From contig NZ_ALCA01000094.1 of assembly GCF_000278725.1 (NCBI RefSeq), positions 1-21,200 of the forward strand: a DNA stretch of 21,200 bases. The letters are read 5' to 3'. The notes under the pieces are model-generated. The model was not told the DNA's origin, ran no database searches, and was given only the letters and a program-made list of their open reading frames with translations. Shown in pieces: positions 6,999 through 15,650 of this stretch; the first letter of the stretch is position 1, and every line of letters begins with the position of its first letter. A program made the translations under genes and the position numbers. The DNA is from Actinomyces sp. ICM47 (GTDB lineage: Bacteria; Actinomycetota; Actinomycetes; Actinomycetales; Actinomycetaceae).

Positions 6999-7021
6999 AT
7001 TACTTACAAACTGGAAGTAAT
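6999..7021. promoter_or_regulatory. Candidate operator upstream of the HTH-MoaD gene
   Basis: ATTACTT-N9-AAGTAAT is a perfect 7-base inverted repeat, 76 to 98 bases upstream of the start codon, in an AT-rich pocket of a GC-rich genome. A minus-strand TAAAAT box (7020-7025) overlaps one arm, but no good -35 is visible upstream of it. This arrangement fits autoregulation by the encoded winged-helix protein or binding by another dimeric regulator. The region 6924-7215 otherwise contains only the leader dyad and two hairpins near narI. Confidence 0.4.
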
Positions 7022-7103
7022 TTTACCCAGCTTGTCGCCGTATCCGCACGGTCAATTCCAATGAACGGGACCATTTGAAGGGTTCCTTGCACACAATTGG
7101 CTT

Positions 7104-7121
7104 GCGGGCACCGACGCCCGC
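7104..7121 (-). terminator. Secondary hairpin downstream of narI
   Basis: GCGGGC-ACCGAC-GCCCGC is a perfect 6-base stem with a 6-base loop, lying just past the larger hairpin at 7130-7159 on the minus strand. Together they form a tandem stem-loop region at the end of the nar operon. Confidence 0.4.
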
Positions 7122-7129
7122 GATATACA

Positions 7130-7159
7130 GCGTGGGGCGAGCCATCGCCCGCCCCACGC
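7130..7159 (-). terminator. Hairpin terminator of the nar operon
   Basis: A perfect 10-base inverted repeat (GCGTGGGGCG ... CGCCCCACGC) with a 10-base loop lies 56 bases beyond the narI stop. No T-run follows. An alternative inner pairing (GGGCGA with TCGCCC) is possible. It is the likely transcription end for narI. Confidence 0.65.
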
Positions 7160-7215
7160 TACCGCCTGACCCGCCGCGGCCTCGTCATTCGAGGCCACGG
7201 TAGGAAAGCGCGAAC

Positions 7216-7992
7216 TCAGTCCGACATACCGCCACGCGTGATCGCGTGCGTGCGGCGTTCGTCGCGCGCACGGTAGACCACCGGGGGACGCGCCACGTAG
7301 CCGACCGGCACACTCACCGCGTGCACGAGGCGGGTGAACGGCCACACGCAGAAGAGCAGCAGGCCGGCGACGATGTGCAGCTTGAAGCTCAGGGGCACGT
7401 CAACCATCAGGTGCGCCTGCGGGTGGAGGTAGAAGATCGAGCGGAACCAGACGGAGATCGTCTCGCGGTAGTCATAGCCCTCGTGCCCGCCGAGCACCTG
7501 GTTCAGCAGCGTCGCCGCGCCACCCAGGAGCACCGGGATACAGAGCATGACATAGGTAACGATGTCCATGCGGGTCGTCGCCACGCGCACCGACTTGTAC
7601 ACCACTCGACGGTAGATCAGCATCGCGAGGCCGAGGATCGTCATGATTCCGGCGATCGTGCCGGGGATGGTGGCCATCAGGTGGTAAACGTGCTGGGGTA
7701 CGCCTGCCGCCTCGGTCCAGGTCTTCGGGACCACGAGGCCGAGGATGTGGCCCATGAACACGAAGAGAACACCGAAGTGGAACAGCGGCGATGCCCAGCG
7801 CAGAATGGTCGGCTCATTCCACTGCGAGGAACGAGACGTCCAGCCGTACTGGTCCGTCTTGTAGCGCCACGCGAGACCCACGATGAGGATCGCGAAGGAC
7901 ACGTAGGGCAGGACCACCCACAGGGCAATGTCCAGGAAGGACAGCGACTGCGTCTCGGGTGCGGACGCGGCATGCAAAAGTGCGGATTCCAT
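7216..7992 (-). CDS. narI: Respiratory nitrate reductase gamma subunit (cytochrome b)
   Basis: Membrane anchor of nitrate reductase. It oxidises menaquinol and passes electrons through two b hemes to NarH. The protein is 258 residues, slightly longer than the E. coli subunit, with about five hydrophobic segments. The four expected heme-ligand histidines are present at His72/His82 (FHFGVLFVFMGH) and His206/His224 (KLHIVAG ... RLVHAVS). The 10- and 18-residue spacings equal those of E. coli NarI (56/66 and 187/205). It starts 5 bases after the narJ stop and is the last gene of the operon, followed by a strong hairpin. Confidence 0.96.
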   Translation of the reverse strand: MESALLHAASAPETQSLSFLDIALWVVLPYVSFAILIVGLAWRYKTDQYGWTSRSSQWNEPTILRWASPLFHFGVLFVFMGHILGLVVPKTWTEAAGVPQHVYHLMATIPGTIAGIMTILGLAMLIYRRVVYKSVRVATTRMDIVTYVMLCIPVLLGGAATLLNQVLGGHEGYDYRETISVWFRSIFYLHPQAHLMVDVPLSFKLHIVAGLLLFCVWPFTRLVHAVSVPVGYVARPPVVYRARDERRTHAITRGGMSD

Positions 7993-7997
7993 GAACG

Positions 7998-8687
7998 TTA
8001 CCGTCCCATCGTTGAATCGGAAGTCGGGGAGGGCGTGGCAGACAGATCGCCCACGCCCACCAGCTCGGTGGGCGGCCCCTGGCTAATGAGCTTACGGAAG
8101 CCCTCAATGGTCTTTTCGTCCGGCTCGGGCAGCGTCGCGACCAGCGCATCCAGCAGCGGCGCGTACGGGGAGTCCGCGGCGCGCAGCGCCGTGCGGATCA
8201 CCTCGATGCCCTCGCGGTTCGAGCGCAGCAGGCCCTCGGCCGTACCCGTCTCGTCGAAGGCCGCGAACTCCAGGACCACGGGCAGGTGATCGGGCAGCTC
8301 CTCGCGGTCCATCTCGAAGCCGGCTCGGCGCAGGACCTCCTTAAACGCGAGAATTGCCTGGCCGCGTCCGCGGGTGTCGCCGTGCGTGTAGTACGTCAGG
8401 CCGAGCGCGCAGCGGCGGCGCTGGTCGAATGTCTCGACGTAGGTGGTCTGCATGGTACGCAGGCCCGCAGTGCGCGCGTAGCTCACGAACGAGGCCAGGG
8501 CCGACGAGGCCGGCTCCGGCAGGTCCGCCAGAGCCTCCTCGACGGCGTCCAGCTTGGTACCAAAGTCATCCCCCGGGTAGTCCAGGAGGACCGAGACCGC
8601 CATGCGCACGCCGCGCGCGTCCTGCGGGTCCATCTCCGTTTCCGGAGCGGCCGTAGGAATGCGCGGAATGCCGACGAAAGTACTCAT
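7998..8687 (-). CDS. narJ: Nitrate reductase assembly chaperone NarJ
   Basis: A cytoplasmic TorD/DmsD-family chaperone that helps insert the molybdenum cofactor into NarG and attach the NarGH dimer to NarI. The 229 residues include the LLDYPGDDF opening, the YVETFDQRRRCALGLTYYTHGDTRGRG signature typical of NarJ, and PDHLPVVLEFAA. Its ATG overlaps the narH stop (ATGA), so translation is coupled. It is not a component of the final enzyme. Confidence 0.94.
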   Translation of the reverse strand: MSTFVGIPRIPTAAPETEMDPQDARGVRMAVSVLLDYPGDDFGTKLDAVEEALADLPEPASSALASFVSYARTAGLRTMQTTYVETFDQRRRCALGLTYYTHGDTRGRGQAILAFKEVLRRAGFEMDREELPDHLPVVLEFAAFDETGTAEGLLRSNREGIEVIRTALRAADSPYAPLLDALVATLPEPDEKTIEGFRKLISQGPPTELVGVGDLSATPSPTSDSTMGR

Positions 8688-10234
8688 CGAACGACCTCAA
8701 GGGGGAGCATCTGGCGTCCCTCCGGCGACGAGCCACCCATCGGGCGGTTCGACGTGGCGGGGGCCAGGCCGTGGAAGGCCTCGACGTCGTAGGACACCGG
8801 GCAGCCCTCAAGCTCCTTGATGCCGCGCGGCATCTCGGGGTGGGCGGTCGGGATGACGAAGCGGTCGTCGTACTTGGCGATCGACAGCAGTCGGTACATC
8901 TCCTTGACCTTCTCCGGGGTCATGCCCACGGAGGCCGGGATCTCCTCGTTCGTCGGGTTGTCGACGAAGACGTCGCGCATGTAGGAACGCATCGCGGCGA
9001 GGCGACGCAGCGCCAGCTCCACGGGAGCCGTATCTCCGGCCGTGAACAGGCCAGCCAGGTACTCCAGCGGGATGCGCATCTGCGAGATGGCGGACAGCAG
9101 GACCTTGTGGTCCTCGCCGTCACTGCCGGACGCGGTCACCTGGTCGACGACCGGAGAGAGCGGCGGCACGTACCAGACCATCGGCAGGGTGCGGAACTCG
9201 GGGTGCAGCGGCAGGGCGACCTCGTACTCGGTGATGAGCTTCCAGATCGGGGACTGCTGGGCGGCCTTAATCCACGAGTGGGGAACGCCGTTGGCCTGGG
9301 CCTGGGCGACCACCTGCGGGTCGTTCGGGTCGAGCAGGATCTCGCGCTGGGCGCGGTACAGGTCACGCTCGTCCTCCTGGGATGCGGCCCAGGTGACGCG
9401 GTCCGCGTCGTAGAGCAGCACGCCCATGTAGCGCAGGCGGCCCACGCAGGTCTCCGAGCAGATGGTCGGCTGGCCGACCTCGAGGCGCGGGTAGCACAGC
9501 GTGCACTTCTCGGCCTTGCCCGTGTTGTGGTTGAAGTAGACCTTCTTGTAGGGGCAGGCCGACACGCACATACGCCAGCCGCGGCACTGATCCTGGTCGA
9601 CCAGGACGATGCCGTCCTCAGTGCGCTTATACATCGCGCCCGAGGGGCACGCCGACACGCAGGTCGGGTTCAGGCAGTGCTCGCAGATGCGAGGCAGGTA
9701 GAACATGTACGCGTCCTCGATGGTCTTCGCGACCTGGAGGTTCATCTGGTGCAGGACCGGGTCCTGATCCAGGGTCTCCATGGAGCCGCCGAGGTCATCG
9801 TCCCAGTTCGGGCCCCACTCGGGCTTGTCGATGTGCTCGCCCGTGATTGCGGACTTCGCGCGGGCCGTCGGGATCGCGCGGGAGTTCGCGGGCGCCTGGA
9901 GCAGCTTGTCGTACTCGTACGTCCACGGCTCGTAGTAGTCCTTCATGGTCGGCTGCGTCGGGTTCGCGAAGATCTTCGCGAGCGAGGCGACGCGTCCACC
10001 CTGACGGGGAACGAGGCGGCCCGTGGCGGTACGCTTCCAGCCGCCCTTCCACTTCTTCTGGTCCTCCCAGCCGCGGGGGTAGCCCACGCCGGGACGGGTT
10101 TCGACGTTGTTGAACCAGATGTATTCGGTGCCCTCACGGTTCGTCCACACCTGCTTACAGGTGACGGAACAGGTGTGGCAGCCGATGCACTTGTCGAGGT
10201 TCATCACCATCGCGATCTGAGCCATGACCTTCAT
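8684..10234 (-). CDS. narH: Respiratory nitrate reductase beta subunit (iron-sulfur)
   Basis: Carries four iron-sulfur clusters that relay electrons from NarI to NarG on the cytoplasmic side. The protein is 516 residues. The ligands sit at the same residue numbers as in E. coli: Cys16/19/22/26; Cys184/187/192/196; Cys217-Trp220-Cys223-Cys227, where Trp replaces one Cys as expected for the 3Fe-4S cluster; and Cys244/247/259/263. The start at 10234 overlaps the narG stop in a TGATG arrangement and is preceded by AGGAGGT nine bases upstream, inside the end of narG. A second ATG three codons later is less well placed. Confidence 0.97.
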   Translation of the reverse strand: MKVMAQIAMVMNLDKCIGCHTCSVTCKQVWTNREGTEYIWFNNVETRPGVGYPRGWEDQKKWKGGWKRTATGRLVPRQGGRVASLAKIFANPTQPTMKDYYEPWTYEYDKLLQAPANSRAIPTARAKSAITGEHIDKPEWGPNWDDDLGGSMETLDQDPVLHQMNLQVAKTIEDAYMFYLPRICEHCLNPTCVSACPSGAMYKRTEDGIVLVDQDQCRGWRMCVSACPYKKVYFNHNTGKAEKCTLCYPRLEVGQPTICSETCVGRLRYMGVLLYDADRVTWAASQEDERDLYRAQREILLDPNDPQVVAQAQANGVPHSWIKAAQQSPIWKLITEYEVALPLHPEFRTLPMVWYVPPLSPVVDQVTASGSDGEDHKVLLSAISQMRIPLEYLAGLFTAGDTAPVELALRRLAAMRSYMRDVFVDNPTNEEIPASVGMTPEKVKEMYRLLSIAKYDDRFVIPTAHPEMPRGIKELEGCPVSYDVEAFHGLAPATSNRPMGGSSPEGRQMLPLEVVR

Positions 10235-13200
10235 CAGAACTGCACCTCCTGGGAGCGGCGGCGGATAACCGTGACTTCGTCGCGGTTATTGCCGGTGGGA
10301 CCGTAGTAGTTGAACGCGTAGGCGAACTGCGCGTATCCGCCGGCCAGGTGGGTCGGCTTAATAAAGATTCGTGTCAGCGAGTTGTGCGTACCGCCGCGCT
10401 TGCCGGATTCCTCGTTCAGCGGGGTGTTGATCTGGCGATCCTGGGCGTGGTGCATGAACACCGTGCCCTCCGGGATGCGGTGGGAGACAACAGCGCGAGC
10501 CGACACGGTACCGTTACGGTTCTTCGCCTCGATCCACTCGTTGTCGCGCACGCCGATCTTCTCAGCGTCCTGCGGGCTCATCCACACCGTCTGGCCACCA
10601 CTACCCAGCGTCAGCATGTACGGGTTGTCGTAGTACTGGGAGTGGATGGCCCACTTGTTGTGGATCGTCAGGTAGCGCACCGCGACCTCGGCCTGGCCCG
10701 GCTGACCGGGACGGTGGTCGCCCACCGGGCGCTCACCGTAGATGTGCGCCAGGTCGAGCGGCGGACGGAAGATCGGCAGGGACTCGCCCATGTCCATCAT
10801 CCAGTCGTGGTCGACGTAGAACTGCGGGCGACCCGTGAGCGTGTGCCACGGCTTGCGGCACTCGACGTTCTGCACGAAGGCGCTGTAGCGGCGACCACCG
10901 TGCTCGGAACCCGACCACTCCGGGCTGGTGATGACGCTGCGCGGCTGCAGGACGGTGTCCTGGTAGGTGATCTTCTTTTCCTCGTCACCCTCAGCCAGGA
11001 ATGCCATGGGGTTACCGACGCGCTTTTCGAGCGTGCGGAAGCCCTGAACGGCCAGCGAGCCGTTCGTGGTGCCCGAGAAACGCATCGCCATGTTCGCCGC
11101 CTTGATCGCGGTGTCACACAGGGGCGCACCCTCTCCGGCGTTGCCGTCCATGGGGGCGCGGCCGTTGAGGTCGCCGAGTTCCTCGAAAGCCTCCTGGACG
11201 TTGAACGCAACGCCCTTGGCAGCCAGGCCAGCCTTTTCCAGGAGCGGGCCCATGCGGTCGAACTTGTAGCCGACCTGCGTGTAGTCACGCTCGATCGGAA
11301 CCAGCTTCGGCATAGTCTTGCCGGGCGTCCACGTCTGCTCGGGAACGACGCCGCTCGCCATGGTCATGGCGTCCGGGGAGTCGTGACCCAGCGGGACCGC
11401 GACGACGTCCGTCTGCGTCCCCAGGTGGTCGGCGGCCAGGCGTCCCACGAGGTGTGCCAGCGTCTGGAACACCTCGAAGTCGGTACGTGCCTCCCACGGC
11501 GGGTTCACGGCCTCGTCGAAGCAGTGCATGAAGGGGTGCATGTCCGTGGAGGACAGGTCGTGCTTCTCGTACCACGTGGCGGCGGGCAGCACGACGTCGG
11601 AGTGCAGCGTCGTCGAGGTGTTACGGAAGTCCGCGACCCACATGAGGTCGAGCTTGCCGGGGTGCGCGTCGCGCCAGTTGACGGTCGCGGGACGGGAACC
11701 CTCGGGCAGCTCTTCTGCATTCACCTCGTTGCCGGTACCCAGCATGTGGCGCAGGAAGAACTCGGTGCCCTTCGCGGACGAACCAAGCAGGTTCGTACGC
11801 CAGTTCGCGAGGATCTTCGGGACGTTGTGGTGAGCGTCCGGGTCCTCGATCGCGAACTGCAGGCGACCCTCACGCAGCTCCCGAGACACGTACTGCGCCG
11901 GGGCAATGCCCGCCTCAGCGGCCTCGCGACCCAGCTGGGTCGAACCCTTGGAGAACGTCGGGTAGCAGGGCATCCAGCCGCGCTGGACGGACTCGACGAG
12001 CGTATCGACCAGCTGCTTGCCGTCCAGGTGCGAGGACTTGATCGGGTTCGCCATGGCCGAGGCCGGGGCACCGTCGTAGCGCCACTGGTCGGTGGTCATG
12101 TAGTACCAGCCGGTGGAGATCATCTGGCGCGGCGGGCGCGCCCAGTCCAGGGCGAAGGTGAAGGAACCCCAGCCCATGATCGGGCGGACCTTCTCCTGAC
12201 CCACGTAGTGGGCCCAGCCGCCACCGTTGCGGCCCTGGGTGCCACACATTTCCGTGAGCGCCAGGAACGTCCGGTACATCTGGTCGGAGTGGTAGTAGTG
12301 GTTCGTGCCGGCACCCATGAGGATCATGGAACGGCCCTGCGTCTCGACCGCGTTCTGCGCGAACTCGCGACCGATCTTGATGGCAGCTCCGGCGGGAACC
12401 GACGTGAACTCCTCCTGCCACGCGGGGGTGCCCGGCGTGGAGGCATCCATGTAGTCGGTGGGCCACTGGCCCGGCAGACCCTCGCGCTCAACCGCGTAGT
12501 GAGCCAGCATGATGTCATACACGGTCGTCACGAGGCGACCGTTGACGCGGCGCGCGGGGACGCCACGCAGGACGTAGCCGCCGCCGACCGAGGCCTGACC
12601 GTCGGCTGCCGGCAGGTCGAAGCGCGGCAGGGCGATCTCGACAGGCTCCCACTCGTTCGTGTCCATGATGGACAGGACCGGCTCGACGCCATCGAGGTTG
12701 AGGTTCCAGTGGCCGGCACCCTCCTCGCCGAAGCGATCAGCGAGCGTGCCGCCCGGGTCCTTGACCGTGCCGTCGGACTCGATGACGAGGGGACGGAACT
12801 CGTTGTTCTCGGTGCGCTCGGTCGTGCCTGCGGGCATCTTCGCGGCCGTGAGGAACTTGCCGGGGACCAGCGTCGTCGCCTCGATGCCCTCGTGGGCGCC
12901 CTCGCCGACCTCGCCGATCTCCACGAGGAACGGGCCGTCAGTGTAGCGCGTCATGTAATCGAGGAACATGGGTTCGCGCTTGCCGACGTGGAATTCCTTG
13001 AGGATGACGTGACCCATGGCCTGCGCCAGGGCACCGTCCGTGCCGGGCTGGACGCGCAACCAGTCGTCCGCAAACTTCGTGTTGTCCGCGAAGTCCGGGG
13101 ACACGACGACGACCTTCTGGCCGTGGTAGCGGGCCTCGGCCATGAAGTGCGCGTCGGGGGTACGGGTCAGCGGCAGGTTCGTGCCCCACATGATGAGGTA

Positions 13201-14004
13201 CTGAGAGTTGAACCAGTCGCCGGCCTCGGGCACGTCGGTCTGGTCACCGAACACCTGAGGCGAGGCCGGGGGCAGGTCCGCGTACCAGTCGTAGAAGGAC
13301 AGCATGGTCGCGCCGATGAGTTCGTGGAAGCGGGCACCCGCGCCGTAGGAGATCATCGACATGGCGGGGATGACCGAGAAGCCGGCGATGCGGTCGGGAC
13401 CGTACTGCTTGATCGTGTGCACGTAGGCGGAGGCGACGATCTCCATCGCCTCTTCCCAGGACACGCGGACCATGCCGCCGCGACCGCGCTGCGACTTGTA
13501 GGCGCGCGCCTTCTCCGGGTCTTCAACGACCGCGGCCCACGCGTCGACGGGATCCCCGAGGCGCTTCTTGGCCTCGCGGAACATGTCGAGGAGGACGCCG
13601 CGCACGTAGGGGTACTTGATGCGGGTCGGCGAGTACTCGTACCACGAGAACGCCGCGCCACGCGGGCAGCCACGGGGCTCGTACTCGGGCATGTCAGCGC
13701 CGGTCGACGGGTAGTCAGTCTGCTGGGTTTCCCAGGTGATGACGCCGTCCTTGACGTAGATCTTCCACGAGCAGGAGCCCGTGCAGTTCACACCGTGGGT
13801 GGAGCGCACGATCTTGTCGTAGCTCCAGCGGTCGCGGTAGAAGGAGTCGCCGTCGCGGCCGCCCTCGAGGAAGAGCTGGCGCGCGTCGGCGGACGCCTTG
13901 CCGCGACGCAGCCACGAGCCGAGCGCAAACAGGGTCGCGCCGGTCGCGGGCTTGACCTCACCGTCGTAGGTCGGGAAGGTCATATCGGATTCGAGATTCG
14001 TCAT
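10234..14004 (-). CDS. narG: Respiratory nitrate reductase alpha subunit (bis-MGD molybdoenzyme)
   Basis: Catalytic subunit that reduces nitrate to nitrite at a bis-MGD molybdenum site. The protein is 1256 residues, the normal length. The FS0 cluster ligands His70, Cys74, Cys78 and Cys113 are present with E. coli spacing (H-x3-C-x3-C-x34-C). The cofactor-binding stretch SFYDWYADLPPASP, followed by QTDVPEAGDWFNS and TRTPDAHF, is intact and contains the aspartates among which the Mo ligand is expected. No twin-arginine signal is seen; residual RR-type remnants are common in cytoplasmic NarG. GGAG lies 7 bases before the ATG at 14004. It follows narK after 69 bases and is coupled to narH. The whole frame is open, with no sign of damage. 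Confidence 0.97.
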   Translation of the reverse strand: MTNLESDMTFPTYDGEVKPATGATLFALGSWLRRGKASADARQLFLEGGRDGDSFYRDRWSYDKIVRSTHGVNCTGSCSWKIYVKDGVITWETQQTDYPSTGADMPEYEPRGCPRGAAFSWYEYSPTRIKYPYVRGVLLDMFREAKKRLGDPVDAWAAVVEDPEKARAYKSQRGRGGMVRVSWEEAMEIVASAYVHTIKQYGPDRIAGFSVIPAMSMISYGAGARFHELIGATMLSFYDWYADLPPASPQVFGDQTDVPEAGDWFNSQYLIMWGTNLPLTRTPDAHFMAEARYHGQKVVVVSPDFADNTKFADDWLRVQPGTDGALAQAMGHVILKEFHVGKREPMFLDYMTRYTDGPFLVEIGEVGEGAHEGIEATTLVPGKFLTAAKMPAGTTERTENNEFRPLVIESDGTVKDPGGTLADRFGEEGAGHWNLNLDGVEPVLSIMDTNEWEPVEIALPRFDLPAADGQASVGGGYVLRGVPARRVNGRLVTTVYDIMLAHYAVEREGLPGQWPTDYMDASTPGTPAWQEEFTSVPAGAAIKIGREFAQNAVETQGRSMILMGAGTNHYYHSDQMYRTFLALTEMCGTQGRNGGGWAHYVGQEKVRPIMGWGSFTFALDWARPPRQMISTGWYYMTTDQWRYDGAPASAMANPIKSSHLDGKQLVDTLVESVQRGWMPCYPTFSKGSTQLGREAAEAGIAPAQYVSRELREGRLQFAIEDPDAHHNVPKILANWRTNLLGSSAKGTEFFLRHMLGTGNEVNAEELPEGSRPATVNWRDAHPGKLDLMWVADFRNTSTTLHSDVVLPAATWYEKHDLSSTDMHPFMHCFDEAVNPPWEARTDFEVFQTLAHLVGRLAADHLGTQTDVVAVPLGHDSPDAMTMASGVVPEQTWTPGKTMPKLVPIERDYTQVGYKFDRMGPLLEKAGLAAKGVAFNVQEAFEELGDLNGRAPMDGNAGEGAPLCDTAIKAANMAMRFSGTTNGSLAVQGFRTLEKRVGNPMAFLAEGDEEKKITYQDTVLQPRSVITSPEWSGSEHGGRRYSAFVQNVECRKPWHTLTGRPQFYVDHDWMMDMGESLPIFRPPLDLAHIYGERPVGDHRPGQPGQAEVAVRYLTIHNKWAIHSQYYDNPYMLTLGSGGQTVWMSPQDAEKIGVRDNEWIEAKNRNGTVSARAVVSHRIPEGTVFMHHAQDRQINTPLNEESGKRGGTHNSLTRIFIKPTHLAGGYAQFAYAFNYYGPTGNNRDEVTVIRRRSQEVQF

Positions 14005-14049
14005 GGGGTGCTCCTAAGAGTCGATTGACGAGGCAATGGCAGGTCCGTT

Positions 14050-14067
14050 CGGCACCACGCAGTGCCG
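14050..14067 (-). other. Intercistronic hairpin between narK and narG
   Basis: CGGCAC-CACGCA-GTGCCG is a perfect 6-base stem in the 69-base gap between narK and narG. No T-run follows it, so it may act as an RNA processing or stability element that lets narG and narK levels differ, or as a partial terminator. Confidence 0.35.
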
Positions 14068-14073
14068 GGTGGA

Positions 14074-15426
14074 TCAGCCGGGGAACGGGGCGTTCTTGCG
14101 CGCGTACATGACCCAGCACAGGACCGAGCACAGGGCGCAGAAGATAGCGCATCCGAGGAAGAAGGCCCAGGCGCCGCCGGTGCCGACCGCGGAGAGGGCG
14201 ACGCCGACCAGGAAGGGGCCGAGGGATGCGATGGCAGAGGTGAAGCCGATGGCACCACCGGCCTGGCGGGCGGGCATGATCATCGGCATCTGCTTGAAGG
14301 TACCGGCGTTACCGAAGCCGGAGAACAGGAACATGGTGAGCATGAGCGCCATGAAGATGTAGAAGTCGGTCCAACCGGTGGGGTTGTACAGGACCCAGGC
14401 GATACCGGCCAGGGTGATGGCCATGCCGACGCCGGAGATGAAGGTCCAGATGGCGCCGCCCATGCGGTCGCAGAAGATGCCCCAGGACATGCGGATGAGC
14501 GAGCCGATGAGGGGGCCGAGGAAGGCGAAGGTCGCGCCCAGGACCGGCAGAGCGAGGGAGGACTCGCGGCCGAACTGGTTGTTGATGAGCAAGCCGAAGA
14601 CGGCGGAGAAGCCAGAGAACAGGCCGAAGGTCATGACGTAGAGGATGGTCATGTACCAGGTGTTGGGGTTGGAGAAGATGTCCAGCTGCTGCTTGATGTT
14701 GGCCTTGACGGGCACGTCGCGCAGCCAGATGAAGGCGAGGATCGCGGCGACGAGGCACCACGGAATGAAGAAGACCGCAGCGTTGTAGACCCAGATGTGC
14801 TCACCGGCGTGGTCGCCGGACACCTGCTGCTGCGGGGCCAGCCAGGTCATGCCGAAGAGTCCGAAGCCCATGAGGATGGGGCCGACCAGCTGAATAATGG
14901 ACATGCCGAGGTTGCCGATGCCGCCCTGCAGGCCGAGCGCCGTGCCGGACAGACGCTTGGGGAAGAAGTAGCCGGTGGAGGGCATGTAGCCGGAGAATGC
15001 ACCGCCGCCGATGCCACACATGAAGGCCAGGGTCAGCAGAACCCAGTAGGGGGTCGTGTTGTCCTGGACGACGTAGAACCAACCGGCCATAGGCAGGATG
15101 CACAGCAGGGAGGTGATGCCCACGAGCTTGCGGGTGCCGATGAGCGGGGGCAGGAACATGTAGATGAGGCGCAGGATGCCGGCCGCGAGGCCGGGCAGAG
15201 CGGTGAGCCAGTACAGCTGCGACTTGTCCAGATTGAAGCCGAGGAGCGTCAGCTTCGGCGCGATGGCGCTGGGCAGGAACCACACGCAGAAGGCCAGGAT
15301 CAGCGAGTAGGTCGTGATCCACAGCGTGCGCCACGCGAGCTTCGAGTCCCACGTGGACTCATCGTTGGGGTTCCAGTCAGTGAGCAGGTAGCGGCTCTTC
15401 TTGGCCGCAGGTTCGGTCGCGCTCAT
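14074..15426 (-). CDS. narK: Nitrate/nitrite transporter (MFS, NarK family)
   Basis: An inner-membrane major facilitator that imports nitrate and exports nitrite for the adjacent reductase. The ATG at 15426 is chosen because AGGGGAG precedes it; longer in-frame starts to 15477 have no ribosome binding site and add a non-membrane, Arg/Pro-rich stretch. The product is 450 residues with about twelve hydrophobic segments. Both nitrate-signature regions are visible: GIGGGAFSGYMPSTGYFFPK with the GIGNLGMSIIQL continuation, and GFGNAGTFKQMP with SAIASLGPFLVG. The GILRLIYM arginine is placed like the substrate-binding Arg in transmembrane helix 2. It is the first gene of the narKGHJI run. Confidence 0.95.
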   Translation of the reverse strand: MSATEPAAKKSRYLLTDWNPNDESTWDSKLAWRTLWITTYSLILAFCVWFLPSAIAPKLTLLGFNLDKSQLYWLTALPGLAAGILRLIYMFLPPLIGTRKLVGITSLLCILPMAGWFYVVQDNTTPYWVLLTLAFMCGIGGGAFSGYMPSTGYFFPKRLSGTALGLQGGIGNLGMSIIQLVGPILMGFGLFGMTWLAPQQQVSGDHAGEHIWVYNAAVFFIPWCLVAAILAFIWLRDVPVKANIKQQLDIFSNPNTWYMTILYVMTFGLFSGFSAVFGLLINNQFGRESSLALPVLGATFAFLGPLIGSLIRMSWGIFCDRMGGAIWTFISGVGMAITLAGIAWVLYNPTGWTDFYIFMALMLTMFLFSGFGNAGTFKQMPMIMPARQAGGAIGFTSAIASLGPFLVGVALSAVGTGGAWAFFLGCAIFCALCSVLCWVMYARKNAPFPG

Positions 15427-15524
15427 GGCTCCCCTCATCCGTGAAGGGAAATCCGGGCGCGGGCACGCCTCGGACATTCTTTAACACGGAGGCTACCAAG
15501 TGAAATAACAACCATCGCATCATC

Positions 15525-15554
15525 ATTTTGTAACCTGCATCACCCCTGTGACAA
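15525..15554 (-). promoter_or_regulatory. Putative narK promoter
   Basis: On the minus strand TTGTCA (15549-15554) is followed after 18 bases by CAAAAT (15525-15530), about 100 bases upstream of the narK ATG. The -35 and spacing equal those of the Pce-like gene promoters. The surrounding 15478-15650 gap has several GTTAC/GTAAC repeats and a partial dyad GTCAC-AGGG-GTGAT over the -35, which could be an activator site. The call rests on sequence matching only. Confidence 0.35.
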
Positions 15555-15650
15555 CAAGGAAAAGTAGGGTTACCGCGCGGAATCCCCGGACCACCGAGAC
15601 TCCTATCAACCACCGTTACAAAACACCGGCGTTATCAAATTAGCGGGAGG

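Noticed and set aside
8771..10306. A 511-codon plus-strand frame opposite narH
   Set aside because: It is a shadow of narH, whose iron-sulfur ligands are all intact. The antisense product is low-complexity.
10348..14028. A 1226-codon open frame on the plus strand opposite narG
   Set aside because: It mirrors narG codon for codon. Long antisense frames are expected in GC-rich genes with strong third-position bias, and its product (Val/Arg/His-rich, no domains) resembles no protein.
14062..15444. A 460-codon Glu/Gly/Asp-rich plus-strand frame opposite narK
   Set aside because: It is the antisense of a membrane protein gene, which gives a false acidic, repetitive product. narK has all family signatures.
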